A stretch of 7,464 nucleotides of DNA from JAHFUI01 sp041485905. Its GTDB lineage: Bacteria > Acidobacteriota > Vicinamibacteria > Vicinamibacterales > CAVVIG01. Position 1 is the first letter of the stretch. Each line of letters opens with the position of its first letter. The translations under genes were made by a program, and so were the position numbers. Location: contig JBGPKK010000220.1 of NCBI GenBank assembly GCA_041485905.1, forward strand, positions 1 through 7,464. Direction: 5' to 3'. This document shows, one piece after another, positions 6,212 through 7,464 of the stretch. The notes below the pieces were generated by a model, which was given only the letters and a program-made list of their open reading frames with translations, did not search any database and was not told the origin of the DNA.

Positions 6212-7026
6212 TCAGCCGTTCCCGGATCGCCGCGGGCCTGACGGGCGTCGCGATCCTGGCGGGAGCCGTCACGGTGCTCGCGCAGCGCCAGTTCTTCGGC
6301 GGCTTTCAGCGCGACCCGATCATCACCAACCCCACCTACGACGGCCGATTCACCTTCACGCGCCTGAAATACACGGTCGGGCCTGGCGGCTATTACTACT
6401 GCGGCGGGCTGCCGGCCTGGGCTCACGGCTACGCGTCCTGCCGGGGCGGACAGCGGGCCGAAAGCAGCCTGATGAAGATCATGACCGAGATCAGCTACCT
6501 GAATCCGCACATCGAAGAGAGCATGATCGTCGCGCTGGACGACCCGGCGCTGTTCAAATACCCGCTCGCGTACATGACCGAGCCCGGCTTCTGGACGATG
6601 AACGACAAGGAAGCCGCGGGGCTGCGCGCGTACCTTCTCAAGGGCGGATTCGTGATTTTCGACGACTTCCGCGCGGACGGTCAGGGCAACAGCGGCGGCG
6701 GCTGGGCGAACTTCGAGGACAACATGCGGCGCGCCATGCCCGAGCTGCGCCTGGTCCAGATCGATGCGAAGGCTCAGATCTACCATTCGTTCTTCGAGAT
6801 CGACTCGCTGGAGATCATCCCGCAGTCGTACGACCGCGGCCGGCCGGTCTTCTACGGACTGTTCGAGGACAATGATCCGAAAAAGCGCATGATGGCGATC
6901 GTCAACTACAGCACGGACGTCTCGGACTTCTGGGAGTTCTCCGCGACCGGCTTCCGGCCCATTGCAGAGTCCAACGAAGCGTACAAGCTCGGGGTCAACT
7001 ACCTCATTTACGGGATGACGCACTGA
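6208..7026 (+). CDS. Secreted DUF4159-family protein
   Basis: GTG at 6208 overlaps the upstream stop as GTGA, with GAGG 7 bases before it, so translation is probably coupled to the C13-like gene. The product has 272 residues. RSRIAAGLTGVAILAGAVTVLAQ gives a signal peptide or N-terminal anchor, placing the domain in the periplasm. The DUF4159 signature follows: FTFTRLKY (48-55), a Tyr/Gly/Cys-rich patch GGYYYCGGLPAWAHGYASC (60-78), FWTMNDKEAAGLRAYLLKGG (129-147) and FVIFDDFRADGQG (148-160), ending with AYKLGVNYLIYGMTH. The family is thought to have a GATase-like fold, but the nucleophile position here reads GGFVIFDD, without Cys, so catalysis is not expected. DUF4159 genes typically sit with MoxR ATPases and VWA proteins, as seen here. 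Family assignment is strong; molecular role unknown. Confidence 0.92.
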   Translation: MISRSRIAAGLTGVAILAGAVTVLAQRQFFGGFQRDPIITNPTYDGRFTFTRLKYTVGPGGYYYCGGLPAWAHGYASCRGGQRAESSLMKIMTEISYLNPHIEESMIVALDDPALFKYPLAYMTEPGFWTMNDKEAAGLRAYLLKGGFVIFDDFRADGQGNSGGGWANFEDNMRRAMPELRLVQIDAKAQIYHSFFEIDSLEIIPQSYDRGRPVFYGLFEDNDPKKRMMAIVNYSTDVSDFWEFSATGFRPIAESNEAYKLGVNYLIYGMTH

Positions 7027-7166
7027 AAAAGTTGAAAGTGAAAAGTTAAACGTTGAAAGTAAGGCTTGAAGTTCCTGCCCGTTTGCACTTTACTCATGCC
7101 TTCCTCTTTTGCCTTTTGCGTTGCCTTTAACTTTGAACTTTCGACTTTGAACTTTTAACTTTTGAA
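7027..7166. repeat. AT-rich imperfect inverted repeat between DUF4159 and MoxR genes
   Basis: From 7027 to 7165 the composition drops to about 37% G+C (51 of 139 by hand count), in sharp contrast with the neighbours. The left arm (7027-7064) repeats words such as AAAGTTGAAAGT and GTTAAAC; the right arm (7124-7166) carries their complements (AACTTTGAACTTT, AACTTTTAACTTTT). The outermost 13 bases match the reverse complement of the right arm at 12 positions (AAAAGTTGAAAGT against AAAAGTTAAAAGT). The innermost AAGG pairs with CCTT. The intervening 60 bases are pyrimidine-rich (CCTTCCTCTTTTGCC). No gene is supported in this stretch. It may form a long hairpin in DNA or RNA. Confidence 0.75.
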
Positions 7167-7170
7167 GGGG
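7165..7170 (+). promoter_or_regulatory. Shine-Dalgarno-like AAGGGG before the MoxR start
   Basis: AAGGGG (starting at 7165) lies 8 bases before GTG 7179, directly after the right arm of the AT-rich inverted repeat. It favours GTG 7179 over the in-frame GTG 7203, whose upstream GGG is weaker. Confidence 0.4.
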
Positions 7171-7178
7171 ACACAGCT

Positions 7179-7464
<286 letters not shown>

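Noticed and set aside
6082..7023. 313-codon minus-strand open frame opposite DUF4159
   Set aside because: Composition of an antisense high-GC frame; plus strand matches DUF4159 throughout.

Overview
The window is high-GC, densely packed bacterial chromosome. It contains no tRNA, rRNA, phage or transposase gene that I can see. The gene families (a MoxR-type AAA+ ATPase beside a VWA membrane protein, a C13/caspase-like protein and a DUF4159 protein), the Asp-box propeller with a CxCC motif, and a REP-like palindrome that reads as 'AQGFSPA...GLKACAT' on translation all suggest an Acidobacteriota bacterium, perhaps of the Vicinamibacteria type. That placement is an inference from family and repeat recall; no marker gene is present.

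Left part (1-2799): four genes of separate function. A membrane-anchored PDZ protein runs leftward off the edge (1-416). Upstream of it, on the same strand, is a HAD-superfamily hydrolase (469-1122). Divergent from that is a secreted Asp-box (BNR) beta-propeller protein with a CxCC cluster (1189-2424). Converging on the propeller gene with a 9-base gap is a four-helix 'phage holin family' (YvlD-like) membrane protein (2434-2799).

Right part (2800-7464): one rightward gene cluster, probably an operon. A three-helix membrane protein carries a VWA domain with an intact MIDAS and a GATase-like domain (2877-5159). It overlaps by ATGA a secreted C13/caspase-like protein with an EF-hand loop and Ser where the nucleophilic Cys is expected (5156-6211). 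That gene overlaps by GTGA a secreted DUF4159 protein (6208-7026). After a 152-base AT-rich inverted-repeat spacer comes the start of a MoxR-family AAA+ ATPase (7179 to the window end). The predicted topology puts the VWA, C13-like and DUF4159 domains in the periplasm and the ATPase in the cytoplasm. This suggests an ATPase-driven, VWA-scaffolded envelope assembly or quality-control module of unknown substrate.

Two repeat structures stand out. A 56-base near-perfect palindrome made of two covarying hairpins, preceded by GTCAGTCG-type repeats, lies inside the 5' coding end of the C13-like gene and forms its N-terminal peptide. A roughly 140-base AT-rich imperfect inverted repeat separates DUF4159 from MoxR. 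Start-site signals are mixed: two genes have TAGAAT 6-7 bases before the start codon (a leaderless pattern), one has TATAAT 10 bases before it, and the holin-like gene has a strong GGAGGG Shine-Dalgarno.
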